NCBI GenBank assembly: GCA_015143735.1 | Contig: VKHC01000434.1 | Coordinates: 1 to 12,071, forward strand | Direction of reading: 5' to 3' | DNA: 12,071 bases | Source of the DNA: Synura sp. LO234KE | Lineage: Eukaryota > Sar > Synurophyceae > Synurales > Mallomonadaceae | Shown here: one piece after another, positions 7,601 to 12,071 of the stretch | Layout of the letters: the number at the start of each line of letters is the position of its first letter | How positions within the stretch are numbered: the first letter of the stretch is position 1 | Position numbers and translations under genes: made by a program | Notes under the pieces: generated by a model | The model's input: the letters and a program-made list of their open reading frames with translations, nothing else | What the model was told of the DNA's origin: nothing | The model's database searches: none

Positions 7601-8717
7601 CTTGATGGTGCAAGAATGTTGGTCTGCCTAATAGGGGCGGACGTGTAAAGGCATAGCCTATTCGAATACGTTTACTAAATCAAAACAAAAACAGTGGTTA
7701 ACGCGAAATTCGCCCAACGTATTTGGTCCTGCCTTTATCATTTTAGAGAAGAAAGGGATAATAATTATAAAGCACCTTTCTCCAGCAACGCCGCTCTCAA
7801 CCCATTCAGTTCTCTCGTACTCGATTCCAGTTCTTCTCTCAATTTCCGCTCCGTTTGCTCTATCAATATACAACGACACGTTCATTGAGTTATCTTGGTA
7901 AGGAAATGGTACGATCGATAGGTATGTGAATACGCAAGGTAATCAATGAATTAGGGGGCTATAAGAGAGTGGAAGTGCTTTCAAAGCTCATTCCTTAATT
8001 TGAGAGAGATACAAGTGAGTCTGCAGTAGTCGAAAAAAGGATATGACAGGATGACAGAGGGACACTGCTGACGGATTTGTAGCACCTGAATAGAATGATA
8101 TCAAAAGGAATAGAATGATATCAAGAATCTGAATATGTTGAACCATGAATACTAATCCAGTGTATTTCAGCTTCAGGATTGAAAGGGAAGGGAAAGGCGC
8201 TTAACACGAGTAACAACCTCGATATAAAACTTCCGAAGTCAGCCCACGCGTGCGTACACGATACGATTCCAGTATGGTCTCCATCTCCTGTAACTTCTTC
8301 TTCTCTTTCTTTCCTGAACAGAACAAAGATGAACGGAGGTTTACACATAGTCACTCTTTTTGTACTAGGAGAAAATATCACAATTGATTATTTCAATTTG
8401 ATTAACGTAGTACGAAATAGTATCATCAAATATTCTTTAGCAAGCGTATCAGTTTTAAGTGCGGGCTTATAGTCGGTAACTTGTGAATCACGGATAATGA
8501 TATATTTGTTTACGTCAACAATAGCGTGTTCCCCAGTTCAGTCATTTACTTTCATAGCATGTGGCAGCTTACCGCTCAAAGGAGACAATGTGGGAGCACT
8601 TGAAGGAGTTTGAAAAGAGTAATAATTTCTTGTCGCATCTCCGATTTTCAAATATGGATGATTGCATCTAGAGAAGGAGGGGCTTCCATCCACATCACTA
8701 ACGAGTCCAATTGACAT
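1540..8717 (-). CDS. Multi-exon coiled-coil/ankyrin-repeat protein (whole gene model)
   Basis: Gene model spliced by eye on the minus strand: 8717-8573, 8313-8218, 7859-7776, 7100-7017, 6923-6802, then ankyrin exons 5780-5682, 5559-5461, 5328-5230, 5154-5056, 4934-4836, 4653-4555, 4443-4345, 4283-4185, 4075-3977, 3893-3795, 3725-3627, 2787-2683, 2563-2465, 1885-1787 and 1623-1540 with its TAA stop. The product is about 668 residues: a Ser/Pro-rich N-terminus, about 85 residues of coiled coil, an ankyrin cap, fourteen full repeats and a half repeat. Phases agree at all junctions: 1 before the cap, 0 after it. Ankyrin stacks bind proteins and the coil probably oligomerises; the partner is unknown. 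The ATG at 8717 is the first available in the open 8573-8815 segment but has a weak context, so the true start may lie upstream. One exon has a damaged donor, so a truncated or exon-skipped product, or a decaying gene, is possible. Confidence 0.8.
1787..1885 (-). CDS. Ankyrin repeat exon A14
   Basis: 99 bp, phase 0: DGDTALHIACREGHAS then VAKLLLDRGADVHYKNK. This is the most canonical repeat in the gene (TALHIA, GH, LLLDRGAD). The acceptor is TACGTTGTATAG and the donor GTAAGA. It is paralogous to A12. Confidence 0.88.
2091..2340. repeat. Duplicated intron block, downstream copy
   Basis: Lies in the A13-A14 intron and closely resembles 3291-3530 in the A11-A12 intron (shared atgttcagcgat, gaatggctcggtat and gggtgaaacaatcatatc-like stretches). 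The similarity continues through the next exons (A14 like A12), so it is part of a larger tandem duplication. The downstream copy lacks about 300 bases present around 2970-3280. Confidence 0.8.
2465..2563 (-). CDS. Ankyrin repeat exon A13
   Basis: 99 bp, phase 0: DGYTAFQYACCNGYVP then VVKLLLERGADIHYKDS. The acceptor is TATTTGGTGCAG and the donor GTAAGT. Tyr-Val-Pro replaces the usual His-x-Ser at the start of the second helix. Confidence 0.86.
2683..2787 (-). CDS. Ankyrin repeat exon A12 with two extra residues
   Basis: 105 bp, phase 0, 35 residues: NGDTVLHIVCREGEEHTS then VAKLLLDRGANIHHKNK. Two glutamate codons (GAG GAG) are added in the turn between the helices compared with A14, its closest relative (shared LHI.CREG and SVAKLLLDRGA). 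The acceptor is TATTTTGTAG and the donor GTAAGA. The frame is kept. Confidence 0.83.
3291..3530. repeat. Duplicated intron block, upstream copy
   Basis: Paralogue of 2091-2340, about 1.2 kb away. On the minus strand this copy has an open frame of 80 codons (3256-3498) containing ISWADIPSHST; the other copy has the matching ISWSEIPSHSS but with stop codons on both sides. No splice sites or phases tie it to the ankyrin gene, so I annotate it as a repeat and not as an exon. Confidence 0.8.
3627..3725 (-). CDS. Ankyrin repeat exon A11
   Basis: 99 bp, phase 0: DGCTALAYASLGGHNS then VVQMLLDAGADIHYKNT. The acceptor is CTTTGTGTAG and the donor GTATGA. It is followed by a long (839-bp) intron that holds the upstream copy of a duplicated block. 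Confidence 0.86.
3795..3893 (-). CDS. Ankyrin repeat exon A10
   Basis: 99 bp, phase 0: GGITTLMVASSTEHTS then VVKLLLESGANIHQEDT. The acceptor is ATGTGATGTAG and the donor GTGAGA. The conserved glycine before His is Glu here (TEH), which may loosen the turn between the helices. Confidence 0.85.
3977..4075 (-). CDS. Ankyrin repeat exon A9
   Basis: 99 bp, phase 0: YGWSALMGATMAGHVS then TIKLLLDRGADIHSKMK. The acceptor is TATGTGGTATAG and the donor GTGAGA. It is similar to A2 (SALM), including the adjoining intron. Confidence 0.86.
4185..4283 (-). CDS. Ankyrin repeat exon A8
   Basis: 99 bp, phase 0: NWDTALLTASSEGHTF then VVKLLLDRGADIHHTNK. The acceptor is TATGCGGTGTAG and the donor GTAAGT. Tryptophan replaces the usual glycine at position 2. 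It is closest to A1 over the second half and the flanking intron. Confidence 0.86.
4345..4443 (-). CDS. Ankyrin repeat exon A7
   Basis: 99 bp, phase 0: NGCTSLLYASSTGHTF then VVKMLLEGGADINHKDK. The acceptor is TATGTGGTATAG and the donor GTACGT. The downstream intron is only 61 bp, the shortest in the gene. Confidence 0.87.
4555..4653 (-). CDS. Ankyrin repeat exon A6
   Basis: 99 bp, phase 0: SGITVLLVASAAGHTS then MVKLLLTGGADIHQKDK. The donor is GTATGA. The acceptor is AAG (TCGTGAAG|AGT), the only AAG acceptor in the gene; the 99-bp length and phase fit only this site. Confidence 0.83.
4836..4934 (-). CDS. Ankyrin repeat exon A5
   Basis: 99 bp, phase 0: SGSTALVLASLYGHTT then VAKLLLDGGANIHQNVK. 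The acceptor is TTGTGGTTCAG and the donor GTAAGG. The ankyrin signature (TAL, GHTTVAKLLL, GGANI) is complete. Confidence 0.88.
5056..5154 (-). CDS. Ankyrin repeat exon A4, donor site lost
   Basis: An intact 33-residue repeat: GGNTALLVASEQGHSS then IVKMLLDSGADIRSKNK. The acceptor is AATGTGCTTTAG. Where all sister exons have GT the sequence reads AAG|GAAAGATAG, so the second intron base is A instead of T. Reading on gives GAA AGA TAG, a stop after two codons. Skipping this exon would cost exactly one repeat and keep the frame. A one-base sequencing error is also possible. Confidence 0.75.
5230..5328 (-). CDS. Ankyrin repeat exon A3 with tandem donors
   Basis: 99 bp, phase 0: HGYTALYFASARGHSS then IVKLLLDRGADIHNKVK. 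The acceptor is TATGTGGTACAG. Two donors lie six bases apart (AAG|GTAAAG and AAG|GTAAGA). The outer one gives the standard 33 residues; the inner one would remove two codons (VK) and keep the frame. Confidence 0.87.
5461..5559 (-). CDS. Ankyrin repeat exon A2
   Basis: 99 bp, phase 0, 33 residues: NGCSALMCASWYGHSS then TVKVLVDRGADIHHKSK. The acceptor is TATCTGGTGTAG and the donor GTAGGG. It pairs with A9 (shared SALM motif), as A1 pairs with A8, which points to duplication of a two-exon unit. Confidence 0.87.
5682..5780 (-). CDS. Ankyrin repeat exon A1
   Basis: This 99-bp phase-0 exon encodes one 33-residue ankyrin repeat: NGLTAVFCASRGGHSS then VLELLLDRGADIHHTHT. The acceptor is TATGTGCTTTAG and the donor GTAAGA. 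It is most similar to A8 (4185-4283), sharing LLLDRGADIHHT. The preceding intron to the cap exon is about 1 kb, the longest in the gene. Confidence 0.85.
5781..6801. other. Long intron between cap exon and A1
   Basis: No further ankyrin repeat is visible on the minus strand. It holds short unrecognised frames on both strands (plus strand 5984-6256 and 6460-6642; minus strand 6154-6423) that lack splice sites in the right phase. It may contain an old insertion. Confidence 0.5.
6154..6423 (-). pseudogene. Unrecognised coding-like remnant with internal stop
   Basis: One minus-strand frame reads 47 codons (GCRIDLLLVNGLKCLNG, then LRVIVETRPRDKDHILMP and on to RFLGVN), a TAA at 6280-6282, then 42 more codons (PSNELENDYNRESSD to VDVHVT) and TGA. 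The amino-acid composition looks protein-like on both sides of the stop. I cannot name a family. It may be a mobile-element fragment inside the intron, or chance. Confidence 0.2.
6802..6923 (-). CDS. Ankyrin N-terminal cap exon with GC donor
   Basis: This 122-bp exon enters at phase 1 (acceptor CATGCAG) and leaves at phase 0. It reads FRHITRPSDEDFTSFAEEG, then RKEQVEEALSCYPDLINAVDE. The pattern FAxEGxxExVxxxLxxxPDLINAVDE is that of a first, capping ankyrin repeat. Its end, NAVDE, continues smoothly into NGLTAVFCAS of the first full repeat. The donor is GAG|GCAAGT, a GC donor with otherwise perfect consensus; no GT donor in the right phase is close by. This exon is the adaptor between the phase-1 coil module and the phase-0 ankyrin module. 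Confidence 0.75.
7017..7100 (-). CDS. Coiled-coil exon 3 (tandem copy of exon 2)
   Basis: This 84-bp exon has acceptor TTATAG and donor G|GTGCTT, phase 1 at both ends, like its copy at 7776-7859. It reads EQAERELREELAS then RTRELSGLRTTVPAR. The leucines at 7, 11, 18 and 21 are kept, and a proline near the C-terminal end (VPAR) probably ends the helix. Its last base G joins CC of the cap exon to give alanine (PAR-A-FRH). The continuous heptad spacing from 8313 to here supports the order of the three exons. Confidence 0.72.
7776..7859 (-). CDS. Coiled-coil exon 2 (28 residues, four heptads)
   Basis: This 84-bp exon lies between acceptor TTGATAG and donor G|GTGCTT, phase 1 at both ends. It reads EQTERKLREELESS then TRELNGLRAALLEK. 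Leucines at residues 7, 11, 18, 21 and 25 make a heptad pattern. Because 28 residues are exactly four heptads, copying this exon keeps coil register. It is paralogous to 7017-7100, and differences between the copies are mostly third-position, or conservative, in this frame. The other two minus-strand frames are open in this copy or interrupted in the paralogue, so this frame is preferred. Confidence 0.75.
8218..8313 (-). CDS. Coiled-coil exon 1
   Basis: This 96-bp exon lies between acceptor TTCTGTTCAG (8314 side) and donor G|GTTGTT (8212-8217). It is phase 1 at both ends and encodes 32 residues. It begins with a lysine/glutamate-rich run (KKEKKKLQEMETILESYR) and continues RTRGLTSEVLYR. Hydrophobic residues fall at alternating 3/4 spacing (L, M, L, Y, then L, V), and the register carries on without a break into the next exon. 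The donor is weak (GTTGTT), but it is the one that keeps phase 1 and gives the junction LYR-EQTER. No pfam-type domain beyond coiled coil can be named. Confidence 0.7.
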
Positions 8718-8815
8718 GGAAGCGCGTGTGTGATCGACGGGGAAGGTTCCACTAGGACAGGAAAATCTAAAAATCTCGGCGTTGTTGGGGGGACAGTCGC
8801 TAGAGGTCAGTTGAT
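8573..8815 (-). CDS. 5' exon: Ser/Pro-rich segment, possible translation start
   Basis: A minus-strand frame is open for 81 codons between an acceptor-like TTCAG (8816-8818) and a good donor, G|GTAAGC, at phase 1. That phase joins exactly to the phase-1 acceptor of 8218-8313 and restores a glycine codon (LSPLSG-KKEKKK). The segment has three cysteines (SDCPPN, FSCPSG, SRCNHP) and ends in a Ser/Pro/Thr-rich linker (TPSSAPTLSPLS). An in-frame ATG at 8717 (MSIGLVSDVDG) could be the start, leaving 48 codons here; otherwise translation begins in an upstream exon. I recognise no domain. The exon rests on the open frame, donor quality and phase, so it is less certain than the ankyrin exons. Confidence 0.55.
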
Positions 8816-8884
8816 CTGAACATTCACACGGCCAACAGATTAAAATATACTAGTCTTTCGCAAAAATAGGGGTCGAAAAAATAG

Positions 8885-8936
8885 ATGACACAATAAGTAC
8901 AAAAAAATAAATGACACAATAAGTACAAAAATAGTG
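8885..8936. repeat. Two tandem copies of a 26-bp unit
   Basis: atgacacaataagtac followed by an A-rich tail occurs twice in a row, starting at 8885 and at 8911, upstream of the 5' exon. Confidence 0.9.
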
Positions 8937-9100
8937 AAATACGCTGCAAAAATATACTGTTCGTTAATTCAAGAGCATGCACCAGCTAGCGCTAAAGTAA
9001 AGGGAATCGAACAAACAAAGAAGGTTATCAAAAGAATCCACTAACTCACGAAAAAAAACTCTAGTAGCGATTTCAAAAAAACAAAATGCAGATTAGTTAC

Positions 9101-9272
9101 CCGCTAAGCGGCTACAATGAGCCATTATTGGAAAGATCAACATAACTTGCGTCCAGTATGTTCCTAAGCGACTTTTTACCGAAAGTGATACAAAGTATAA
9201 ATAAACACAGAAGAGAAGTAAATGGTAAATAAAATCATGCACTATATCGCATCTATACCATCTCAAGCTCAT
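9101..9272 (-). CDS. Possible upstream first exon with hydrophobic segment
   Basis: A minus-strand frame starts with ATG at 9272 and runs MSLRWYRCDIVHDF, then a hydrophobic stretch (IYHLLLFCVYLYFVSLSV), and on to LAG. It can splice at G|GTAACT (9095-9100), phase 1, into the phase-1 acceptor at 8816-8818. The hydrophobic stretch could be a signal anchor. The unspliced frame ends after 59 codons. Evidence is only the open frame, phase and donor, in an AT-rich area where such frames arise by chance. Confidence 0.22.
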
Positions 9273-10546
9273 TTTGTTTAATTTCTCTTTAAGATAGACC
9301 GGTATGCGCCCGAGCTAAAAATATGATTCGCACTTAAAAAATATCTAAAAAAATTCGCAGCACGAACAACATCGTGATGATCCAAAGACATCGTGATGAT
9401 CCAAAGCTATCAGCCAGAGTACAATTTAGCACAATTGACATTCTCATTCACTGTAGCGACAATATTTATAATTCTGTACTCGAAACTCCTATAACTTGAC
9501 TTGGTCTACCACCAGAGATTATTCTCCAAACTTCTGAGTGATAATCAAGCCTTAAATTTGACTATGTGACGAAATTAACCTTAATGTGATCTGGATAATG
9601 ATTTGAGTGTTTTTTCCCTGATATCTCCCTGGGTCAATAACTTGATTGATAAGATTCAGTATGTTTGCCCTCGAATTTCAGCCATCTTTCTTCCTTTTCT
9701 CTCCATTTTATCATAACTACCTTTATTTCCATTCATAGTCCTACTAACTATTTCTATAGTGAACCCTTGCACCTTGAGCTTTGTCAATTCTACTCCTCCA
9801 TATATCTTTTCAATCATTTTTTAATGCATGTTTTACTGGTAGAATTCACTCTGTTCTTCATTCTCCTACTAACTCAGAGGATTCCCATTATCTGAATATC
9901 AAACTCTTTATTGTTGACGACTATTTGTTCTTTTCAGAATGTTCCTCTCCCGTACCAATCAAAACTTGCTTTTAAAAACCTCGCTGCAAGCGTTCTACCC
10001 TCAAAGGCCCTAGTAATCGAAAAGTTATGTTAGAAAATATTTTAATCTTTACTAAATGGCGCTCCTCAGTTGGGAACCTAGGCCTCTTGTGACGCCCACA
10101 GGATCGCCGGCGCACCCTTTAGCCAGCTAGTGTCATAGCAACCAATCCATACTTCAAGATTTGTAACAAGAAAAACTTTTTATGCCTGTTTGTGTGGTGG
10201 CGCTTTACGAAAAGAGTCTTTAGGAATGTATGCGCTGAAAACATCAACATCTTCAAGACTGTTTCGCAAGCAATATTATTGCCAGCCAGATTTCGTGGGC
10301 ACGGCGAGGAACTGCAACAAAAATAAAAATCGTCCAACCAATACTTTTAAAGTCTGGCAGGGTGTGTAAAATATAAATCTACTACACTACCATGTTGTTG
10401 ATCTAGCTCCCCACTTGGTCACTCACGGAACGTCCCATTGTTTGAAGCAAGGGGAGTAGCTAACTAAGTGAGCAGTGCGGCGGTAGTTTTTTTTACCTCG
10501 TCTAGAGACGATGGTTCTTATCATTCTTTCGTCATCAACCTAATAG
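9273..10546. other. AT-rich intergenic stretch
   Basis: The 9660-9980 part is pyrimidine-rich on the plus strand and yields only low-complexity, Phe/Ser/Leu-rich frames. Around 10120-10340 both strands have short open frames (about 65-72 codons) that I do not recognise. It may include the ankyrin gene's promoter, but I see no convincing core promoter motif. Confidence 0.5.
9370..9407. repeat. Two tandem copies of a 19-bp unit
   Basis: catcgtgatgatccaaaga at 9370-9388 is repeated directly from 9389, with a change only in the last base. Confidence 0.92.
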
Positions 10547-10924
10547 TACGAATTTTTTTTAATCTCAATCTCTAGTTGTAGATATATAGAAGAGAGTAAT
10601 TTTCAACGCTTAGTTCTTATCCGGGTACACGCGGAGGACTGGTACGACGAGAACCTGCTGGCTGTCGTGGGAATCGAAACTCTCCGGGAGCAAACAGAAG
10701 CTAGTCCTCCGCGTAGGCGCACGATGACACCAGCCCTAGCGGAGCAGCAGGTCTTGCAGCTGGTGTTTAACAAGAAAGAAATGGCTGTAGGATTGTCCGC
10801 GGGGGAGATCTCAGCAAGACAAACAGCAACTCAAAGAAGGGAGAGGTTTACCCAGCACACTAGGAGCTGCACAAGGATATTCCATCTGTGTAATAATCTA
10901 CCGTGGTACGCGGCGCCGCTATAG
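10547..10924 (+). CDS. Unrecognised open frame or exon
   Basis: The plus-strand frame is open for 125 codons before TAG at 10922. It is preceded by a strong acceptor-like stretch (poly-T, then ctcaatctctag, ending at 10575), so an exon could start at 10576. It reads RYIEESNFQRLVLIRVHAE, then DWYDENLLAVVGIETLREQ, then an Arg/Gln-rich tail that runs into the palindromic repeat cluster. The front part looks protein-like; the tail does not. No family recognised. It could be a fragment of a mobile element. Confidence 0.3.
   Translation, partial: YEFFLISISSCRYIEESNFQRLVLIRVHAEDWYDENLLAVVGIETLREQTEASPPRRRTMTPALAEQQVLQLVFNKKEMAVGLSAGEISARQTATQRRERFTQHTRSCTRIFHLCNNLPWYAAPL
10629..10714. repeat. 12-bp perfect inverted repeat
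   Basis: acgcggaggact at 10629-10640 is mirrored by agtcctccgcgt at 10703-10714, with 62 bases between them. It lies inside the open frame 10547-10924. Confidence 0.85.
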
Positions 10925-11065
10925 TGGTACCGCTAAATTGGCTGTTATAGTGGTACGGCTGTAGCCACCACTATAGCGGACCGCGGTACATGGTCCGCGC
11001 ACAGCGGTTCTCTTTCGTACGTGGTACGTACATCCGCTATAGTGGTCGCTGTAGCGGTTAGGGTT
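10905..11065. repeat. Cluster of direct and inverted CCGCTATAGTGG motifs
   Basis: Forms of ccgctatagtggtaccgc occur forward near 10917, 10943 and 11033 and inverted near 10966 (ccaccactatagcgg), mixed with small palindromes (cgtacgtggtacgtac, accgcggt). A ttagggtta stretch follows near 11057. Dense short direct and inverted repeats like this occur in the subterminal parts of some DNA transposons; I see no transposase nearby. Confidence 0.7.
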
Positions 11066-11485
11066 ACGAATGGTAGTGGCGGCCGGAAGATAATACGTGA
11101 GTTCCTCTTTGAGAAAGACCAACCGAAACTCCAAGGACTTTAAAAATTCGGGAAAAGAGCACAGAAATCGCGTGTAGAGAGGTCCACCACATGCTGCTGT
11201 CTTCCCCCCCCCCACTCTCCCAAATGGGCGTCCTTTTTGATGAGAAAGAGCTCGTTGCGCGAGGTACCTATATGATCTACTTTCATCCGTCGGGTGTACG
11301 TGTTGCCAGGCAACGCGACCGGAGAGAAGAGAGGAGGGCACTCTCCGGGAGGGCCCATGTCGGGACAAGCGTCTCCTTGCTGCCACGCCTCCTCCATGAG
11401 CCGCGGGGTTTCCGCCCAGAGCGGGTCGAAACCATGTGCGAGATTTGTTCGTCTGCGTTCTCAATAAACTCTCGATCATTAGCAC
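10919..11485 (-). CDS. Unrecognised open frame in GC-rich segment
   Basis: A 188-codon minus-strand frame, the longest in the window. It is GC-rich and Arg/Gly/Pro-rich. Overlapping frames on the same strand (for example one with FDPLWAETPRLMEEAWQQG) and on the plus strand (11191-11499) are equally open, as expected where GC-rich DNA lacks stop codons. A run of ten C at 11204-11213 lets frames change by slippage. I cannot say which frame, if any, is coding. Confidence 0.18.
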   Translation of the reverse strand: MLMIESLLRTQTNKSRTWFRPALGGNPAAHGGGVAARRRLSRHGPSRRVPSSLLSGRVAWQHVHPTDESRSYRYLAQRALSHQKGRPFGRVGGGKTAACGGPLYTRFLCSFPEFLKSLEFRLVFLKEELTYYLPAATTIRNPNRYSDHYSGCTYHVRKRTAVRGPCTAVRYSGGYSRTTITANLAVPL

Positions 11486-11742
11486 CTGATCAAGTGTAAA
11501 GTGCCCGAGAATGCCGCATAACTACTGCCCGGCACACTGCGAGCTACAGGGTGCTGGTGGCTCGAAGGGGGCTGCATGATCCTAGGGAGCTCAAATTGCC
11601 GGACGTTCGCGAGGACAGTAGCAGGGCGCAAAAGAATATCGAGAGTGCTGAGTTCTTCTGCCCGATGAGCGTTGGAGGCGGAGACTTCAGAGAGAAAAAT
11701 GCATAACCATCCCCCTTCATACGTTTTCCGGAATGGAAGCAA
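11479..11742 (-). CDS. Unrecognised open frame
   Basis: A minus-strand frame of 87 codons starting MLPFRKTYEGGWL, with a protein-like middle (NAHRAEELSTLDILLRPA, then VLANVRQFELPRIMQPP) and a TAA just after LIRC. Codon choice is GC-rich. It could be an exon ending at AG|GTGCTA near 11483. No family recognised, and no neighbour confirms it. Confidence 0.22.
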   Translation of the reverse strand: MLPFRKTYEGGWLCIFLSEVSASNAHRAEELSTLDILLRPATVLANVRQFELPRIMQPPSSHQHPVARSVPGSSYAAFSGTLHLIRC

Positions 11743-12071
11743 AATATTTAGAATCCTCCGTTACGTCAAAAGTGGGGCGAAATATTAGTTGTGAAAAATC
11801 TCATGCCGCGGTGTGGGAGGCTCTTGTACGGATAACTTTACAGGATTGAGCGAACAGGGTAAAATATCTAAATGTGGGGAGCATCGCAACGGGCTCCAGC
11901 TGACCATCTAGATTTTTCACTCTGCTCGCTCAATCAGAAGTACTTGGTTCTGGCTCAAACAGATAGTATCATTGCAGATATGATTAGCAAGCATCATCGG
12001 TGCACCTTTTGTCATCTGTAGCAATCCAATCTGTAGATTTTTCAGTAAAATCTTTATTTATGCCAGATTCA
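11743..12071. other. Right flank, no gene seen
   Basis: AT-rich, with stops in all frames at short intervals. It holds the interleaved inverted repeats and, at the edge, a minus-strand AATAAA (12053-12058) that could belong to a gene outside the window. Confidence 0.5.
11791..11935. repeat. Two interleaved inverted repeats
   Basis: gtgaaaaatct (11791-11801) is mirrored by agatttttcac (11910-11920), and gattgagcga (11844-11853) by tcgctcaatc (11926-11935). The order A-B-A'-B' is interleaved, not nested. Around the second pair the match extends imperfectly (gcgaacag against ctgctcgc). A third agatttttca copy lies at 12035-12044. Confidence 0.8.

Larger units (their letters stand above)
7017..8050. 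repeat. Tandem duplication of coil exon plus flanking intron
   Basis: About 7017-7175 plus 7420-7540 resemble 7776-7930 plus 7945-8045. The left copy carries about 230 extra bases (about 7180-7410), absent from the right copy, either inserted there or lost here. The extra segment contains a perfect 7-bp hairpin (gttcctt aga aaggaac). Exons 7017-7100 and 7776-7859 are the coding parts. Confidence 0.75.

Noticed and set aside
7658-7885. Alternative minus-strand ORF of 75 codons over coil exon 2
   Set aside because: The equivalent frame at the duplicate 7017-7100 gives no continuing product, while the chosen frame gives a leucine heptad in both copies and matching phases.
9665-9975. Two plus-strand ORFs (76 and 64 codons) that look membrane-like
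   Set aside because: Both come from the same pyrimidine-rich stretch in two frames. The Phe/Leu/Ser-rich output is a composition effect, with no supporting splice or start signals.
11055-11063. Telomere-like ttagggtta
   Set aside because: Only a single and a half unit, inside a repeat cluster; no array that would indicate a telomere or a fusion point.
11451-11483. A 33-base intron that would join LIR to RTNLAHG on the minus strand in phase
   Set aside because: The flanking AG|GTGCTA and GCAG|A sites fit in phase, but 33 bases is far shorter than any other intron in this window (minimum 61).

Overview
The window looks like nuclear DNA from an intron-rich eukaryote. The coding signal lies in many short exons bounded by GT-AG splice sites, not in long ORFs, and there are microsatellites, tandem repeats and long AT-rich stretches. 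I cannot name the organism. One ankyrin repeat per symmetric exon recalls the exon-shuffled repeat receptors known from brown algae, but that is only an analogy.

The main content is one gene on the minus strand that I assembled by eye from about 20 exons between roughly 8815 and 1540. Read 5' to 3' on the minus strand, it has a serine/proline-rich, possibly N-terminal segment (8573-8815), three coiled-coil exons (8218-8313, 7776-7859, 7017-7100), an N-terminal ankyrin cap exon (6802-6923), fourteen exons each encoding one complete ankyrin repeat (5780 down to 1787), and a last exon with half a repeat and a TAA stop (1540-1623). From the ATG at 8717 the spliced product would be about 668 residues. 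Three independent checks agree on this model: intron phases match at every junction (all phase 1 up to the cap, all phase 0 after it), the coiled-coil heptad register runs unbroken across three exons, and the cap ends in a residue pattern (NAVDE) that joins naturally to the first repeat (NGLTA). The protein therefore looks like a coiled-coil (probably oligomerising) ankyrin scaffold. Its variable residues fall where ankyrin proteins usually contact partners.

The gene shows heavy local duplication. One ankyrin repeat corresponds to one 99-bp phase-0 exon. Pairs of exons with their introns have been copied (5682-5780 + 5461-5559 resemble 4185-4283 + 3977-4075). A larger block has been copied near the 3' end (about 2660-3520 resembles about 1770-2340). 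A 28-residue (four-heptad) coil exon has been copied with its intron. One ankyrin exon (5056-5154) has lost its GT donor, and the cap exon uses a GC donor.

Outside this gene little can be named. Positions 1-72 are a TC microsatellite. Positions 73-1130 hold no recognisable gene, and a candidate polyadenylation signal for the ankyrin gene lies at 1132-1137. Positions 8846-10545 are AT-rich with short tandem repeats and one possible signal-anchor exon. Positions 10547-11760 are distinctly more GC-rich, with unrecognised open frames on both strands and a cluster of direct and inverted copies of a CCGCTATAGTGGTAC-type motif that may belong to a DNA transposon. The right end contains two interleaved inverted repeats.
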